Assembly: GCA_017536445.1 (NCBI GenBank)
Contig: JAFXHJ010000018.1
Span: 94,772-148,232 of the forward strand
DNA from: Clostridia bacterium
GTDB taxonomy: Bacteria; Bacillota; Clostridia; TANB77; CAG-465
DNA length: 53,461 nucleotides
Direction of reading: 5' to 3'
Position numbers and translations under genes: made by a program. The notes beneath the pieces were generated by a model that did not search any database, was not told the DNA's origin, and saw nothing but the letters and a program-made list of their open reading frames with translations. Shown here one piece after another: positions 9,121 through 18,696 of this stretch; within the stretch, counting starts at the first letter, position 1; every line of letters begins with the position of its first letter.

Positions 9121-9149
9121 TTGTGAAAAAACAAGAAATGTGATAAATA
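9121..9149 (+). promoter_or_regulatory. Weak sigma-A-like promoter for the surface protein gene
   Basis: TTGTGA (9121-9126) and TAAATA (9144-9149) are separated by 17 bases, about 40 bases before the start of the next gene. Both boxes deviate from consensus in an AT-rich stretch, so this is tentative. Confidence 0.3.
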
Positions 9150-9187
9150 TATTATAAATTATACAATACGATTTAGGAGATTAACAC

Positions 9188-11074
9188 ATGAAAGGAAGAG
9201 GATTTATGAAAAGTAGGAACATATTAAAAAAAGTATCTATGATTTTCTGTTGCATAAGTATGCTTTTAAGCATATTACCAGTGACAGTTAGTGCGGCAAA
9301 TACGTCTGTACCTGGAGCGGAAGGACATATTCTAACAGATATAATAACAGGTACTTTTGAAGGTGGTTATGATTCTACAATTTTGGTATATAGTACGCCT
9401 AATGTTTCGGATTCTATTAAATATGAAATTAATGATAATATGGCTATTTTTGAAATACCTTCTTATGATAGCAACCAATGGTATTTTGATGGTTGGCGTA
9501 CATGGTATAAAGGCAGTCAACTAGGAGTAGGAGTTGTAACTAGTGATAAAGCAAATCCCAAATATGATGATGATTTAAATTACTTTGAAAGAAATGCTGA
9601 TGAAAAAGTAGTATCAGGGAAATATTATGCTGCAGGATCTATGAGTGTATATAAAGAAGACGCGTGGCAGGGTACATATTATTTAAGTGCTATATTTAAA
9701 CCAATTGTTACTGTAAATGTTGGAGATGGCGTAAGTTATACTGTTTCACAAGGTACGGCTATAAATAATAATAAATATGCAGTAACTTATGGTGGAAATG
9801 CAAGCATAAATTATACTGTTACAGATAGCAGATATAAAGTAAAAAGCATATCTGCAAGTTATGGCACAAATTATTCAGAACAAGACGGAAAAGTAAATGT
9901 AAATTCAATTGAGAGACCGGTTACTATAACAATACAAACAGAATTAAAGCCAGAAGCAACATATATTGCTCCTACTGAAAAGACATTAACATATAATGAG
10001 AAACAACAAGAACTTGTAAATAAAGGGACTAGTACTGAAGGTACATTAATGTATAGTCTTGAAGAAAATGGAACGTATAGTGAAAACATTCCAAAGGCAA
10101 AAAATGCGGGAGAATATACAGTTTGGTACTATGTAAAAGGAGATGCTAATCATTTAGACAGTGCTAAGCAGTCTATAACTGTTAGTATTTCTAAAGCGAA
10201 TACAGATATTGGAGAAGTAACTGCACAAGTGCTTAATAATACAACAGATATTTCTCAAGTTGTTCTAAGTAGAACTAACACAACATTAAAAGGAATTCTA
10301 AAAATTAAAGATGGCCAAACATTAGTATATGGAAATAATGAAGTAGAATATGTTTTTACTCCAGAAGATAATAACTATAAAGTAGTTGAAGGAATAGTAA
10401 ATGTTGGCGTAGCAGATACAATAGCGCCTGTGGGAACAGTTAGCATAAATGGAATAGCTAGTGCTAATTGGAATCAAATAGTTGAACCTATTACATTTGA
10501 ATTATTCTTTAATACAGATCAAATATTGCAAATATCTGTTAATGATAATTTATCTGGAGTAGATAAAATAGAATATTATAGAAGTGAAAATATAATAGAT
10601 GTTAATTTGTTAGAAGATGAAAAGTGGGAAACAGTTATTGATGGAAAACTCAACTTAAAAGCAGAAAACAATAAGTTAATTTACTATGTAAGAATTACAG
10701 ATAAAGCTAATAATGTGGCTCTATTATCTACTAACGGACTAGTATTTGATACAGTAGCTCCTAAAATAAGTGGTGTGGAAGATGGTAAAACATATAATTC
10801 TACAAAGACAATTACAATATCTGATGAGAATCTAGATAAAGTAACATTAAACGGAGAAGATGCAACAAATAAAATAACTCTTAAGAAAACTAATCTTGGT
10901 ACTTATAAAATAGTAGCAACAGATAAAGCAGGAAATATTAGTACTGTAACTGTGGAAATTTCAAATAATCCACCAACAGGAGATAATATAATGCTATATA
11001 TAATGTTGGTTTTAGTATCTAGTATAGGTTTAATAATAACAATAAGAGCTAAAAAAACTATAAAAAACAATTAA
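9188..11074 (+). CDS. Secreted Ig-like/MBG-repeat surface protein with NPPTG sorting signal
   Basis: 628 residues. A signal peptide with a long hydrophobic core ends near residue 36 (VTVSAA). The mature part is beta-rich: a unique domain (about 38-250), an MBG-like domain around residues 260-335 (TLTYNEKQQELVN to HLDSAKQSITVSI), then Ig-like domains, the last with GTYKIVATDKAGNIS. The C-terminus has NPPTG at 594-598, a hydrophobic span and a basic tail, a complete sortase signal. NPxTG suits class B sortases, and one is encoded next. The start at 9188 has AGGAG eight bases ahead; 9206 is an alternative. Confidence 0.85.
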   Translation: MKGRGFMKSRNILKKVSMIFCCISMLLSILPVTVSAANTSVPGAEGHILTDIITGTFEGGYDSTILVYSTPNVSDSIKYEINDNMAIFEIPSYDSNQWYFDGWRTWYKGSQLGVGVVTSDKANPKYDDDLNYFERNADEKVVSGKYYAAGSMSVYKEDAWQGTYYLSAIFKPIVTVNVGDGVSYTVSQGTAINNNKYAVTYGGNASINYTVTDSRYKVKSISASYGTNYSEQDGKVNVNSIERPVTITIQTELKPEATYIAPTEKTLTYNEKQQELVNKGTSTEGTLMYSLEENGTYSENIPKAKNAGEYTVWYYVKGDANHLDSAKQSITVSISKANTDIGEVTAQVLNNTTDISQVVLSRTNTTLKGILKIKDGQTLVYGNNEVEYVFTPEDNNYKVVEGIVNVGVADTIAPVGTVSINGIASANWNQIVEPITFELFFNTDQILQISVNDNLSGVDKIEYYRSENIIDVNLLEDEKWETVIDGKLNLKAENNKLIYYVRITDKANNVALLSTNGLVFDTVAPKISGVEDGKTYNSTKTITISDENLDKVTLNGEDATNKITLKKTNLGTYKIVATDKAGNISTVTVEISNNPPTGDNIMLYIMLVLVSSIGLIITIRAKKTIKNN

Positions 11075-11085
11075 CATATGATATA

Positions 11086-11114
11086 ATGAACTAGTGAAAG
11101 CTAGTTCATTTTTT
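11086..11114 (+). terminator. Intrinsic terminator between surface protein and sortase
   Basis: ATGAACTAG (11086-11094) pairs with CTAGTTCAT (11101-11109) around TGAAAG, followed by T residues. Partial read-through, or a sortase promoter close to it, would be needed to express the sortase. Confidence 0.85.
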
Positions 11115-11127
11115 ATAGGGAGCGTTT

Positions 11128-11883
11128 ATGGAAGAACAGAGAATAAAAAATAAAAGCATAAAAGAAATATTTCTAAACATATTAATACTGTTATTTATAA
11201 TAATATTAATAATTTCTGTTGGTTGTATTGCTAAGTGGTTTGTAGATAACAAAGAAAACGAAGAGATATCAGATAAAGTATCGGAGGCTATAATAGAAAT
11301 TAACGAAAATAAAGACGAAGAAATAGAGTATAAAGTAGATTTTGTTAAATTAAAAGAAATAAATAATCAAATAGTAGCATACTTAAAGGTAAATGGAACA
11401 AAAATAGAATATGCGGTAGTACAAGCCAAAGATAATAGTTATTATCTAAGAAAAAACTTGGATAAAAAATATAATGTTGGCGGTTCAATATTTATGGACT
11501 ATAAAAATAAACTAGATGGAACGGATAAAAATATTGTAATATATGGACATAATATGAAAAATGATTCAATGTTTGGAACATTAAAAAACATATTAAAAGA
11601 AGAATGGTATAACAATGAAGAAAATTATATAATAAATTTAACAACAGAAAAAGAAGAGAAAAAGTACAAAGTATTTTCAGTATATAAAATAAAGACGGAA
11701 GATTATTATATAGATACTGAGTTTAAAGAAAACGAATTTGAGAAATTTATAAATACACTAAAAGATAGAAGCATAAAAGATTTTGGAACAGAAATAGATG
11801 AACAAGATAACATATTAACATTATCTACTTGTGCAGATAATAACGCATATAGGATAGTGTTACATGCAAAACAAATAAATTAG
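11128..11883 (+). CDS. srtB: Class B sortase
   Basis: 251-residue membrane-anchored transpeptidase that cleaves sorting signals and attaches proteins to the cell wall. One N-terminal membrane helix spans about residues 14-36. The catalytic domain follows: VNGTKIEYAVVQAKDNSYYL, YGHNM with catalytic H141, TLSTC with C235 and R242 in YRIVLHAK. The N-terminal strand pattern and the KDNSYYL segment are those of class B rather than class A. It directly follows a gene whose product ends in NPPTG, its likely substrate. The start has GGGAGCG ahead. Confidence 0.85.
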   Translation: MEEQRIKNKSIKEIFLNILILLFIIILIISVGCIAKWFVDNKENEEISDKVSEAIIEINENKDEEIEYKVDFVKLKEINNQIVAYLKVNGTKIEYAVVQAKDNSYYLRKNLDKKYNVGGSIFMDYKNKLDGTDKNIVIYGHNMKNDSMFGTLKNILKEEWYNNEENYIINLTTEKEEKKYKVFSVYKIKTEDYYIDTEFKENEFEKFINTLKDRSIKDFGTEIDEQDNILTLSTCADNNAYRIVLHAKQIN

Positions 11884-11940
11884 ATAAAATATATAAATTC
11901 AGTTGTTGTATATTTTGTACAAGCTGAAAAAGGAGAAGAC

Positions 11941-13890
11941 ATGTTTAAATTAGTATCAAATTTTGAACCAACAGGTGATCAACCAGAAGCAATTAAAGCT
12001 TTGGTGGAAGGAATAAAAAGAGGAGATAGAGGTCAAACACTACTTGGTGTAACAGGTAGTGGTAAAACCTTTACAATTGCGAATGTTATTAAAGAGGTAA
12101 ATAAACCAACAATAATAATGGCACATAATAAAACACTAGCAGGACAACTGTACAGCGAATTCAAGGAGTTCTTCCCTGAAAATGCGGTTGAGTATTTTAT
12201 TAGTTATTACGATTACTTCCAACCAGAAGCATATATTGCAGCAACAGACACATATATAGAAAAAGACAGTAGTATAAATGATGAAATAGATAGAATGAGA
12301 CATAGTGCAACAGCAGCGGTTTTCGAAAGAAAAGATATAATAATAATCGCTTCTGTTTCAGCTATATATGCATTAGGTTCACCAGAAGAATATAGAGACC
12401 ATACATTGTCTGTAAGACCAGGAATGCAAAAATATCGTGAAGAAGTAATGGAAAAGTTAATAGAGATGCAATATACAAGAAGTGACATGGAATTCTTACG
12501 TGGTACTTTTAGAGTAAAGGGAGATATAATAGATGTATATGAAGTAGGTAACAATGAACATGCCCTTCGTATAGAGTTCTTTGGTGATGAAATAGACAAA
12601 CTAACATTTATAGAACCTATCTCTGGCAAAACAATAGCTAGAGTAGATCACGAGTTAATATATCCTAAATCTCACTATGTTACATCTAGAGATAAAGTAA
12701 ATAAAGCGATAGCAAGAATTAAGGAAGAACTTGATGAAAGACTAGCTGAGCTAAGAGCAGAAGAAAAGATAGTTGAAGCATATCGTTTGGAACAACGTGT
12801 GAACTTTGATATAGAAATGCTTCAAGAAACGGGCTTCTGCCAAGGAATAGAAAACTATTCTGTATATATGGCAGATAGAGAACGTGGAAGTACACCATAT
12901 TGTCTTTTTGATTTTATGGGAGAAGATTACTTAACAGTAATAGATGAATCTCATGTAACAATACCTCAAATAGGTGGTATGTATAATGGAGATAGAGCGA
13001 GAAAACAAGCTTTAGTAGACTATGGATTTAGACTTCCATCTGCAATGGATAATAGACCGTTATCTTTCAAAGAATGGGAAGAAAAAACAAGACAATTAAT
13101 ATTTGTAAGCGCTACGCCTGGAGACTATGAAAAGAATAATTCTACACAAGTAGTAGAACAAATAATAAGACCAACAGGACTACTTGATCCTAAGATTACA
13201 GTTAAAGAAACTGATGGACAAATAGAAGATTTAATACAAAATATTAACGAAAGAGTTGCTAAAAAGGAAAGAGTATTAGTTACTACTTTAACTAAGAAGA
13301 TGGCAGAAGAACTTACTAGTTATCTTGAAGAAAAAGGTATCAAGGTAAGATATATGCACTCAGATATAAAAGCACTAGATAGACTTGAAATAATTCGTGA
13401 ACTAAGACTGGGCAAGTTTGATGTGCTAGTTGGAATTAACCTTTTAAGAGAAGGCCTAGATATTCCAGAAGTATCTTTAGTAGCTATACTTGATGCGGAT
13501 AAAGAGGGATTCTTAAGAAGTGAGCGTTCTTTAATACAAACAATAGGTAGAGCGGCAAGAAACTCTGAAGGTCAAGTAATAATGTATGCAGATGAGCTTA
13601 CAGACTCTATGGAAAATGCAATAAGAGAAACAAATAGAAGAAGAAAGATACAAGAAGAATATAATGAAAAGCATGGAATAGTTCCAAAGAGCATAGTAAA
13701 AGATGTTAGAGATAGTGTTAAGGCTGTATTTAATGATGAAGAAGCACCTGTAATAGAACAAGAAAAAGGTGAAACATTAGAAGAAACAATAGATAGACTT
13801 ACTAAAGAAATGTTTGAGTATGCTAGAAAATATGAGTTTGAAAAAGCAGCAGTATTAAGAGATTTAATAAATGAATTAAAAAACAGCTAA
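11941..13890 (+). CDS. uvrB: UvrABC excinuclease subunit B
   Basis: 649 residues, full length. UvrB is the helicase-like damage-verification subunit of nucleotide excision repair. Walker A is [10 protein letters not shown] near residue 38, the beta-hairpin region [11 protein letters not shown] is intact, and helicase motifs [29 protein letters not shown] and QTIGRAARN follow. The C-terminal UVR domain (residues about 612-647) binds UvrC. The start follows AAAGGAGAAGAC. uvrA is also in the window, about 12 kb downstream, and uvrC is not seen. Confidence 0.98.
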   Translation: MFKLVSNFEPTGDQPEAIKALVEGIKRGDRGQTLLGVTGSGKTFTIANVIKEVNKPTIIMAHNKTLAGQLYSEFKEFFPENAVEYFISYYDYFQPEAYIAATDTYIEKDSSINDEIDRMRHSATAAVFERKDIIIIASVSAIYALGSPEEYRDHTLSVRPGMQKYREEVMEKLIEMQYTRSDMEFLRGTFRVKGDIIDVYEVGNNEHALRIEFFGDEIDKLTFIEPISGKTIARVDHELIYPKSHYVTSRDKVNKAIARIKEELDERLAELRAEEKIVEAYRLEQRVNFDIEMLQETGFCQGIENYSVYMADRERGSTPYCLFDFMGEDYLTVIDESHVTIPQIGGMYNGDRARKQALVDYGFRLPSAMDNRPLSFKEWEEKTRQLIFVSATPGDYEKNNSTQVVEQIIRPTGLLDPKITVKETDGQIEDLIQNINERVAKKERVLVTTLTKKMAEELTSYLEEKGIKVRYMHSDIKALDRLEIIRELRLGKFDVLVGINLLREGLDIPEVSLVAILDADKEGFLRSERSLIQTIGRAARNSEGQVIMYADELTDSMENAIRETNRRRKIQEEYNEKHGIVPKSIVKDVRDSVKAVFNDEEAPVIEQEKGETLEETIDRLTKEMFEYARKYEFEKAAVLRDLINELKNS

Positions 13891-13906
13891 TAAGCTGTTT
13901 TTTATT
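13880..13906 (+). terminator. Intrinsic terminator of uvrB
   Basis: AAAACAGCT (13880-13888), loop AATA, AGCTGTTTT (13893-13901) and more T. The stem overlaps the last codons of uvrB. Confidence 0.85.
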
Positions 13907-14020
13907 GCTATTATATAAAATATTTGGTATAATATGGATGTGAATTTCTTGGGGGAAAATTCTAATATTATATGTGTGCACAAGATTTTTAGGGTTGCAA
14001 AATATAAAGGAGGAATTTTT

Positions 14021-14530
14021 ATGAAAGAAGAAATGAGCGAGTTTCTAAAATTTGTATACGAAAACAATTTAGCTAAAGATGTAAGTGAGGCATTTAAGGA
14101 GTATCCACCAGAGGAAGAATGGCATAAAGGAATACTAGAAAATGCGGTTGCTGAAGAAAGTTTAATAGAGTATGCAACTACATATGAAGAAGGAGATATT
14201 GTATTTGTAAAAGAATACGAATATGCTGATGGAAAAAAAGGACATGATCACTTATTTGTAATAATAGAAAGAAATACAAAGGCTGTGCCTATAGAATATC
14301 TTTCAATGATACTTTCATCTAAGGTAGAAAAACAAAAGTATAAAGCTAACAAACTTCTAAAGAAAGACACTCAAAATAATTTGAAAAAAGATAGTATAGT
14401 AAAGACAGATAAAGTATATATGTTATCTTTTAGTCAAATAGTATGTAAAGTTGGAAGTGTAAGTAAAGATATAGTAGAGGAATACAAAGCTAACTATTCT
14501 AAATACAATAATCACAAAACGACAACCTAA
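14021..14530 (+). CDS. PemK/MazF-fold-like protein, possible
   Basis: 169 residues from the ATG at 14021, chosen because AAAGGAGG lies nine bases ahead. An in-frame ATG at 13934 has no ribosome site and would add an unlikely 29 residues. After a helical N-terminus of about 55 residues, EEGDIVFVKEYEYADGKKGHDHLFVII resembles the opening strands of PemK/MazF-like proteins. VYMLSFSQIVCKVGSVSKDIVEEY resembles their C-terminal helix. There is no antitoxin gene next to it, so a toxin role is not supported; an SH3-like regulator is equally possible. Confidence 0.55.
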   Translation: MKEEMSEFLKFVYENNLAKDVSEAFKEYPPEEEWHKGILENAVAEESLIEYATTYEEGDIVFVKEYEYADGKKGHDHLFVIIERNTKAVPIEYLSMILSSKVEKQKYKANKLLKKDTQNNLKKDSIVKTDKVYMLSFSQIVCKVGSVSKDIVEEYKANYSKYNNHKTTT

Positions 14531-14543
14531 AAGAGTAATAAAG

Positions 14544-14575
14544 AACCCTTGACTAAGTCAAGGGTTTAATTTTAT
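14544..14575. terminator. Bidirectional terminator
   Basis: AACCCTTGAC (14544-14553) and GTCAAGGGTT (14557-14566) form a 10-bp stem with a TAA loop. A-rich sequence precedes it and T-rich sequence follows, so it can serve both the PemK-like gene (+) and abrB (-). Confidence 0.8.
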
Positions 14576-14588
14576 ATGTTTGATTATA

Positions 14589-14828
14589 TTATTTAGAAAG
14601 TTCTTTTTTGCATTTTGCACAAACGTTTTTGTCCTTAAATACTGTAACGTCATTTCCTTCGCCACAGAATATGCAGCAAGGAGCATATTTTTTAAGAATT
14701 ATTGATTCGCCTTCTACATAGATTTCTAAAGCATCTTTAGTATCTACACCTAAAGTTCTTCTAAGTTCCATTGGAAGTACGATTCTTCCTAATTCATCTA
14801 CTTTTCTAACTATTCCTGTTGATTTCAT
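14589..14828 (-). CDS. abrB: AbrB-family transition-state regulator
   Basis: 79 residues. The N-terminus MKSTGIVRKVDELGRIVLP is the SpoVT-AbrB swapped-hairpin DNA-binding domain that dimerises and binds many promoters. The C-terminus has CIFCG and CAKCK, a small four-Cys knuckle as in clostridial AbrB. The start was set at 14828 because GAGGTG precedes it on the coding strand; the longer frame lacks a ribosome site. A consensus-spaced promoter lies just upstream, so it is probably its own transcription unit after rlmH. Confidence 0.9.
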   Translation of the reverse strand: MKSTGIVRKVDELGRIVLPMELRRTLGVDTKDALEIYVEGESIILKKYAPCCIFCGEGNDVTVFKDKNVCAKCKKELSK

Positions 14829-14847
14829 AATTTTACACCTCGATAAG

Positions 14848-14876
14848 ATAATACCATAGCTGTAAAATAAATACAA
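14848..14876 (-). promoter_or_regulatory. Sigma-A promoter of abrB
   Basis: On the minus strand TTGTAT (14871-14876) and TATTAT (14848-14853) are 17 bases apart, 20 bases before the abrB start codon. Confidence 0.6.
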
Positions 14877-14891
14877 GCATTTTTTTCAATT

Positions 14892-15380
14892 CTAGTGGTG
14901 ATAAGTTTCGCCTGAATTTATCTTAAACGCCCTAAATATCTGCTCTAGAAGGAATATTCTAATCATTTGATGAGGGAAAGTAAATTTTGAAAATGAAAGT
15001 AATACATTCGCGCTTTTCTTAACATTTTCACTTAAACCTAAACTTCCGCCAATAACAAATGTAATAGTGGAGTTACCTTCAGTAGGAATCTTAGCTAATT
15101 TTTCACTAAGTTCTACAGAAGTAAATTCTTTTCCATGTTCATCTAATACAAAATTAAATGAGTTGTTTATATTATTTAATTTTTGAAGTATTGCTTGTCC
15201 TTCTTTTTCTTTTACAATATTAATGTTACTTTCGTTAAGTGTAGTAGGGAGCTTTTCATCTTTAAGACAGATTATTTCTAACTTACAATATTTAGAAAGT
15301 CTTTTTACATATTCTGCTTCATATTCTCGTAAATACTTTTCTTTAAGATCTCCTACACATATTATCTTTATATTTATCAT
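14892..15380 (-). CDS. rlmH: 23S rRNA pseudouridine-1915 N3-methyltransferase
   Basis: 162 residues, the normal length of RlmH, a SPOUT-fold enzyme that methylates pseudouridine 1915 on the assembled 70S ribosome using S-adenosylmethionine. LDEHGKEFTSVELSEKL, FVIGGSLGLSENV and the C-terminal LLEQIFRAFKINSGETYHH are diagnostic. The start codon overlaps the stop of the preceding metallo-hydrolase gene by four bases (ATGA type), so the two are translationally coupled. Confidence 0.95.
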   Translation of the reverse strand: MINIKIICVGDLKEKYLREYEAEYVKRLSKYCKLEIICLKDEKLPTTLNESNINIVKEKEGQAILQKLNNINNSFNFVLDEHGKEFTSVELSEKLAKIPTEGNSTITFVIGGSLGLSENVKKSANVLLSFSKFTFPHQMIRIFLLEQIFRAFKINSGETYHH

Positions 15381-16171
15381 AAAATGTACTCCTCATATGA
15401 AACATCCCTAGTAGCACAGTGGATGTTAAATTCATTTAGGTCAAAACCATTTTCTTTAAGTGTTTGGTTAACAGCAAATAGTGCTTGTTCTGGTTCGTTA
15501 TTGTTTTCGCTAATATGACCTAAAAGGAAATTTCTTTTTCCTTCTTTAGCAAGACATAGTATCGTATCTGATGTATCATCATTAGATAAGTGACCAATAT
15601 CGCTTTGTATTCTACATTTTAGTGGGTAAGAGTAAGGGCCGTACATAAGTAGGTTTCTATCATAGTTACACTCTAAAACTGTAAATGTTGAATCTGAAAG
15701 TTGTTTATATACATCATCTGAAACATAACCTAAATCTGTAGCTATTGTAAGTTTTGATTCCTCATTTGCAAATGTAAAGCCTAGAGGCTCTTTTGCGTCG
15801 TGCGAAATTCTAAATGGTGTAACTTTAATATCTTTAAGATAAAACTCGTTATTTTGGCTTACAGTAACAAATACAGGTTCTTTTTTTAGCTTGTCCTTAT
15901 GTTTATCTAAAAGGTATGATTTAGTTCCATTAGATGTATATATTGGTATATCTGTTTTATTAATTAAAGTGGCAACACCTTTTGTGTGATCTATGTGTTC
16001 GTGGGTAATAAATAGGGCGTCAATTTCAGAAATGTTGATACCAAGAGTATCTAAAGATTCTGTAAGTGACTTAAAAGAAACCCCAATGTCTACTATTACA
16101 GTAGCCTTTGGGGATCTAATTAAATACATATTACCTGAACTGCCACTATATAATGGATATAGTTTTAGCAT
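15377..16171 (-). CDS. Metallo-beta-lactamase-fold hydrolase, YycJ/WalJ-like
   Basis: 264 residues. LYPLYSGSSGNMYLI at the N-terminus and the metal motif THEHIDHTKG are those of the YycJ/WalJ group, putative nucleases found beside the WalRK system in Firmicutes. SHDAKEPLGF, ATDLGYV and LGHISENNNEPE are the further metal-site segments. Here it lies between murA (18 bases upstream) and rlmH (overlapping), without walRK in the window. Its exact substrate is not established. Confidence 0.85.
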   Translation of the reverse strand: MLKLYPLYSGSSGNMYLIRSPKATVIVDIGVSFKSLTESLDTLGINISEIDALFITHEHIDHTKGVATLINKTDIPIYTSNGTKSYLLDKHKDKLKKEPVFVTVSQNNEFYLKDIKVTPFRISHDAKEPLGFTFANEESKLTIATDLGYVSDDVYKQLSDSTFTVLECNYDRNLLMYGPYSYPLKCRIQSDIGHLSNDDTSDTILCLAKEGKRNFLLGHISENNNEPEQALFAVNQTLKENGFDLNEFNIHCATRDVSYEEYIL

Positions 16172-16189
16172 AATACGCTCCGTTTCTTA

Positions 16190-17455
16190 TTAGTCGTTTG
16201 TAATTTCGTATTCAATATTAGCACCAAGTGCTTTAAATTTATCTACGATATTTTCGTAACCACGTTCGATGTGGTGTATGTCATATATTTCTGTTGCACC
16301 ATGAGCAGTAAGACCTGCAATTATCATAGCAGCACCAGCTCTTAAGTCCATAGCTTTAACTGGAGAACCGTAAAGTTCTTTTACGCCAGTAAACATTGCT
16401 GTTCTATCATGGTAAGAGATAGTAGCACCCATTTTAACAAGTTCTGCAGTATATTGGAAACGAGATTCCCAAATACTTTCAACTATCATAGAGCTTCCAG
16501 TTGCAAGTGTTAAATATGTACCAAATTGTGGTTGCATATCTGTAGGAAATCCTGGGTATGGTAGAGTTTTAATGTTAATAGCTTTTGGAGATTTGTTCAT
16601 TCTAACTCTAATACTATCTTCGTATTCTATAACTTCAGCACCAGATTCTTCAAGTTTTGCAGATATTGGTTCCATATGTTTTGGAATACAGTTTTTAATT
16701 AAAACATCACCTTTAGTAGCTGCTGCTGCAACCATAAATGTACCAGCTTCAATTTGGTCTGGGATGATTGCATAGCTTGATGTTTGTTTTAAGCTTTTTA
16801 CACCAGTAACTTTAATAACGTCTGTACCAGCACCTTTAATACTAGCGCCAACAGAGTTTAAGAAGTTAGCTACGTCAACTATGTGTGGTTCTTTAGCACA
16901 GTTTTCTATTGTTGTTGTACCAGGAACTAAAGTAGCAGCTAAGATTGCATTAATTGTTCCACCAACTGTAACAACATCAAAGAAGATAGAAGAAGCTTCT
17001 AATTTTTTAGAAGTAGCATAAACATTTCCTCTTTTAACTTCAACTTCAGCACCTAAAGTTTCGAATGCTTTAATATGTTGATCTATTGGTCTTGCACCAA
17101 TATTGCATCCACCAGGTAAGCTTATTTGTGCATTACCAAAACGGCTAAGTAAAGCTCCAAGTAGGTAGTATGATGCTCTAAATTTACTTGTTAAATCATA
17201 TGGAGCTACTGTTGTATGTATATTTGTGTTATCTATTATCATTTCATGTTCAGAAACGTATTCTATTTTAGAACCTAAGCTTTCTAATATTTTAACGAAA
17301 GCACGTATATCTGAAATGTTAGGTACGTTCTCTAAATGACATTTGCCAGCAACTAGTAACGTAGCTGGAAGTATTGCAACTGCTGCGTTTTTTGCACCAG
17401 AAATTGTAACTTCACCTTCAAGGCGACAAGGCCCATTAACTATAATTTTTTCCAC
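16190..17455 (-). CDS. murA: UDP-N-acetylglucosamine 1-carboxyvinyltransferase
   Basis: 421 residues. MurA transfers enolpyruvate from PEP to UDP-GlcNAc, the first committed step of peptidoglycan synthesis. The N-terminus has ISGAKNAAVAILPATLL. The active-site loop LPGGCNIGARPIDQH contains the Cys that is alkylated by fosfomycin in sensitive enzymes, so no Asp substitution is present. The GYENIVDKFKALGANIE end is typical. It heads the minus-strand run murA, metallo-hydrolase, rlmH. AAGGGGGA precedes the start. Confidence 0.97.
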   Translation of the reverse strand: MEKIIVNGPCRLEGEVTISGAKNAAVAILPATLLVAGKCHLENVPNISDIRAFVKILESLGSKIEYVSEHEMIIDNTNIHTTVAPYDLTSKFRASYYLLGALLSRFGNAQISLPGGCNIGARPIDQHIKAFETLGAEVEVKRGNVYATSKKLEASSIFFDVVTVGGTINAILAATLVPGTTTIENCAKEPHIVDVANFLNSVGASIKGAGTDVIKVTGVKSLKQTSSYAIIPDQIEAGTFMVAAAATKGDVLIKNCIPKHMEPISAKLEESGAEVIEYEDSIRVRMNKSPKAINIKTLPYPGFPTDMQPQFGTYLTLATGSSMIVESIWESRFQYTAELVKMGATISYHDRTAMFTGVKELYGSPVKAMDLRAGAAMIIAGLTAHGATEIYDIHHIERGYENIVDKFKALGANIEYEITND

Positions 17456-17511
17456 TAAAAAATCCCCCTTAAAATATTTTTAGTAATATTTTTTTATCTT
17501 CTGTCAAGGAC

Positions 17512-17540
17512 AGTATAGCACAAAAACAAGTAAAATACAA
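17512..17540 (-). promoter_or_regulatory. Sigma-A promoter of murA
   Basis: On the minus strand TTGTAT (17535-17540) and TATACT (17512-17517) lie 17 bases apart, about 55 bases before the murA start. Confidence 0.5.
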
Positions 17541-17569
17541 CCCACAAAGTAGGTTATATACATGTATAT

Positions 17570-17815
17570 TTATTGTATATTTTCGTTAGGATTTTCTGTA
17601 GTACCTATTTTATCTTTAGATTCTCTTAAACACTTTTTATTATTTGCGATTAAACATTTGCAACTGTTAGTAGCACCTGTTAAACAACTTTCTACTTGGG
17701 CAATAGAAGAAAAGATAGAGAGATTAAATCCACAAATATAATGGTTACAAGGAAGTGGGAAACGAGGATTTAAACAACATAGCAGTTTATTTATTAAATT
17801 TGGGTTATTGTACAT
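17570..17815 (-). CDS. Small Cys-rich protein of unknown function
   Basis: 81 residues from the ATG at 17815, which has GGAGGT six bases ahead; a longer reading from 17854 lacks a ribosome site. It begins MYNNPNLINKLLCCLNPRF and holds eight Cys, including CC and CKC. No signal peptide is seen. The pattern could bind metal or be cross-linked, but no family is recognised. It lies just upstream of the murA promoter on the same strand. Confidence 0.5.
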   Translation of the reverse strand: MYNNPNLINKLLCCLNPRFPLPCNHYICGFNLSIFSSIAQVESCLTGATNSCKCLIANNKKCLRESKDKIGTTENPNENIQ

Positions 17816-17940
17816 AGTTACCTCCAAGAAGTTTTTGTATATTTTATGCATCAAAAAATGAACTGTTAAAATGGTTTATGGTAAAAAATTATTCTTTTCT
17901 TTTTTGTTTCTTTATGATAAAATACTTCTGAGGATTTTTT

Positions 17941-18696
17941 ATGGAAAGAATAGATGATTTAAACCTAAATGGCAAGAAGATTATACAAGATACAGACCTC
18001 TTTTTATTTGGTATGGATTCTGTACTTCTTGCGAATATGGTTAAGAAAACAAATAAAGATACAAATATATTAGATTTAGGGACGGGCTCAGCGGTTATGC
18101 CTGTAATTATTTCTGAGAAAGTTAAGTGTAACAAAATAATTGGAGTAGAGCTTCAAGATAAAATGTACAATTTAGCTCTTAAGAACATTGAGCTTAACGA
18201 ATTAACGGGTAAAGTATATGCTGTTAAAGAGAACCTTAAAAATGTAGAAAAAATTCGCGAGAAAATTGTCGAAATAACTGGAAAAGATAATGTGGATGTG
18301 GTAATATCTAATCCCCCATATAAAAAGGTAGGGACTGGAACGGTAAATGATACAGATGAAAAGTATATAGCTCGTCATGAAGTAAAGTGTGAACTTGAGG
18401 ATATATTTAAAACTGCATCTAAGTTATTAAAATTTAAAGGTAAGTTATATATTGTACACAAACCAGAAAGAATTGCAGATTTAATAACATTAGGTAGAAA
18501 ATACAATCTTGAAGTTAAAGAATTGCAATTCTTGCAACCTAGCACTAAAAAGAAGCCGAGTATTGTTCTATGCGAATATGTTTTAGGCGGTGGCAATGAA
18601 TGTACAGTATTGCCTAGTATAATAGAATATGATGAGAACGGAAATTACACAGACCATGTATATGAAATATATGGAATGGATAATGTGGAGGAATAA
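17941..18696 (+). CDS. trmN6: tRNA1(Val) adenine-37 N6-methyltransferase-like
   Basis: 251 residues. A Rossmann methyltransferase with motif I ILDLGTGSAVMPVI and the catalytic VVISNPPYKKVG, the (D/N)PPY motif of N6-adenine enzymes. The N-terminus NLNGKKIIQDTDLFLFGMDSVLLA is characteristic of the TrmN6 group. The stop codon shares a base with the start of rsmI, the usual partner of this gene in Firmicutes. ATG 17941 follows TGAGGA. Confidence 0.88.
   Translation: MERIDDLNLNGKKIIQDTDLFLFGMDSVLLANMVKKTNKDTNILDLGTGSAVMPVIISEKVKCNKIIGVELQDKMYNLALKNIELNELTGKVYAVKENLKNVEKIREKIVEITGKDNVDVVISNPPYKKVGTGTVNDTDEKYIARHEVKCELEDIFKTASKLLKFKGKLYIVHKPERIADLITLGRKYNLEVKELQFLQPSTKKKPSIVLCEYVLGGGNECTVLPSIIEYDENGNYTDHVYEIYGMDNVEE

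Noticed and set aside
12213-12629. 138-residue frame on the minus strand inside uvrB
   Set aside because: It lies opposite the conserved uvrB coding sequence, has no ribosome site and reads as low-complexity Ser/Ile-rich sequence.
14021-14828. Toxin-antitoxin pair formed by the PemK-like gene and AbrB
   Set aside because: The AbrB protein is a standard clostridial regulator with its own promoter, and the genes converge on a terminator instead of forming an operon.
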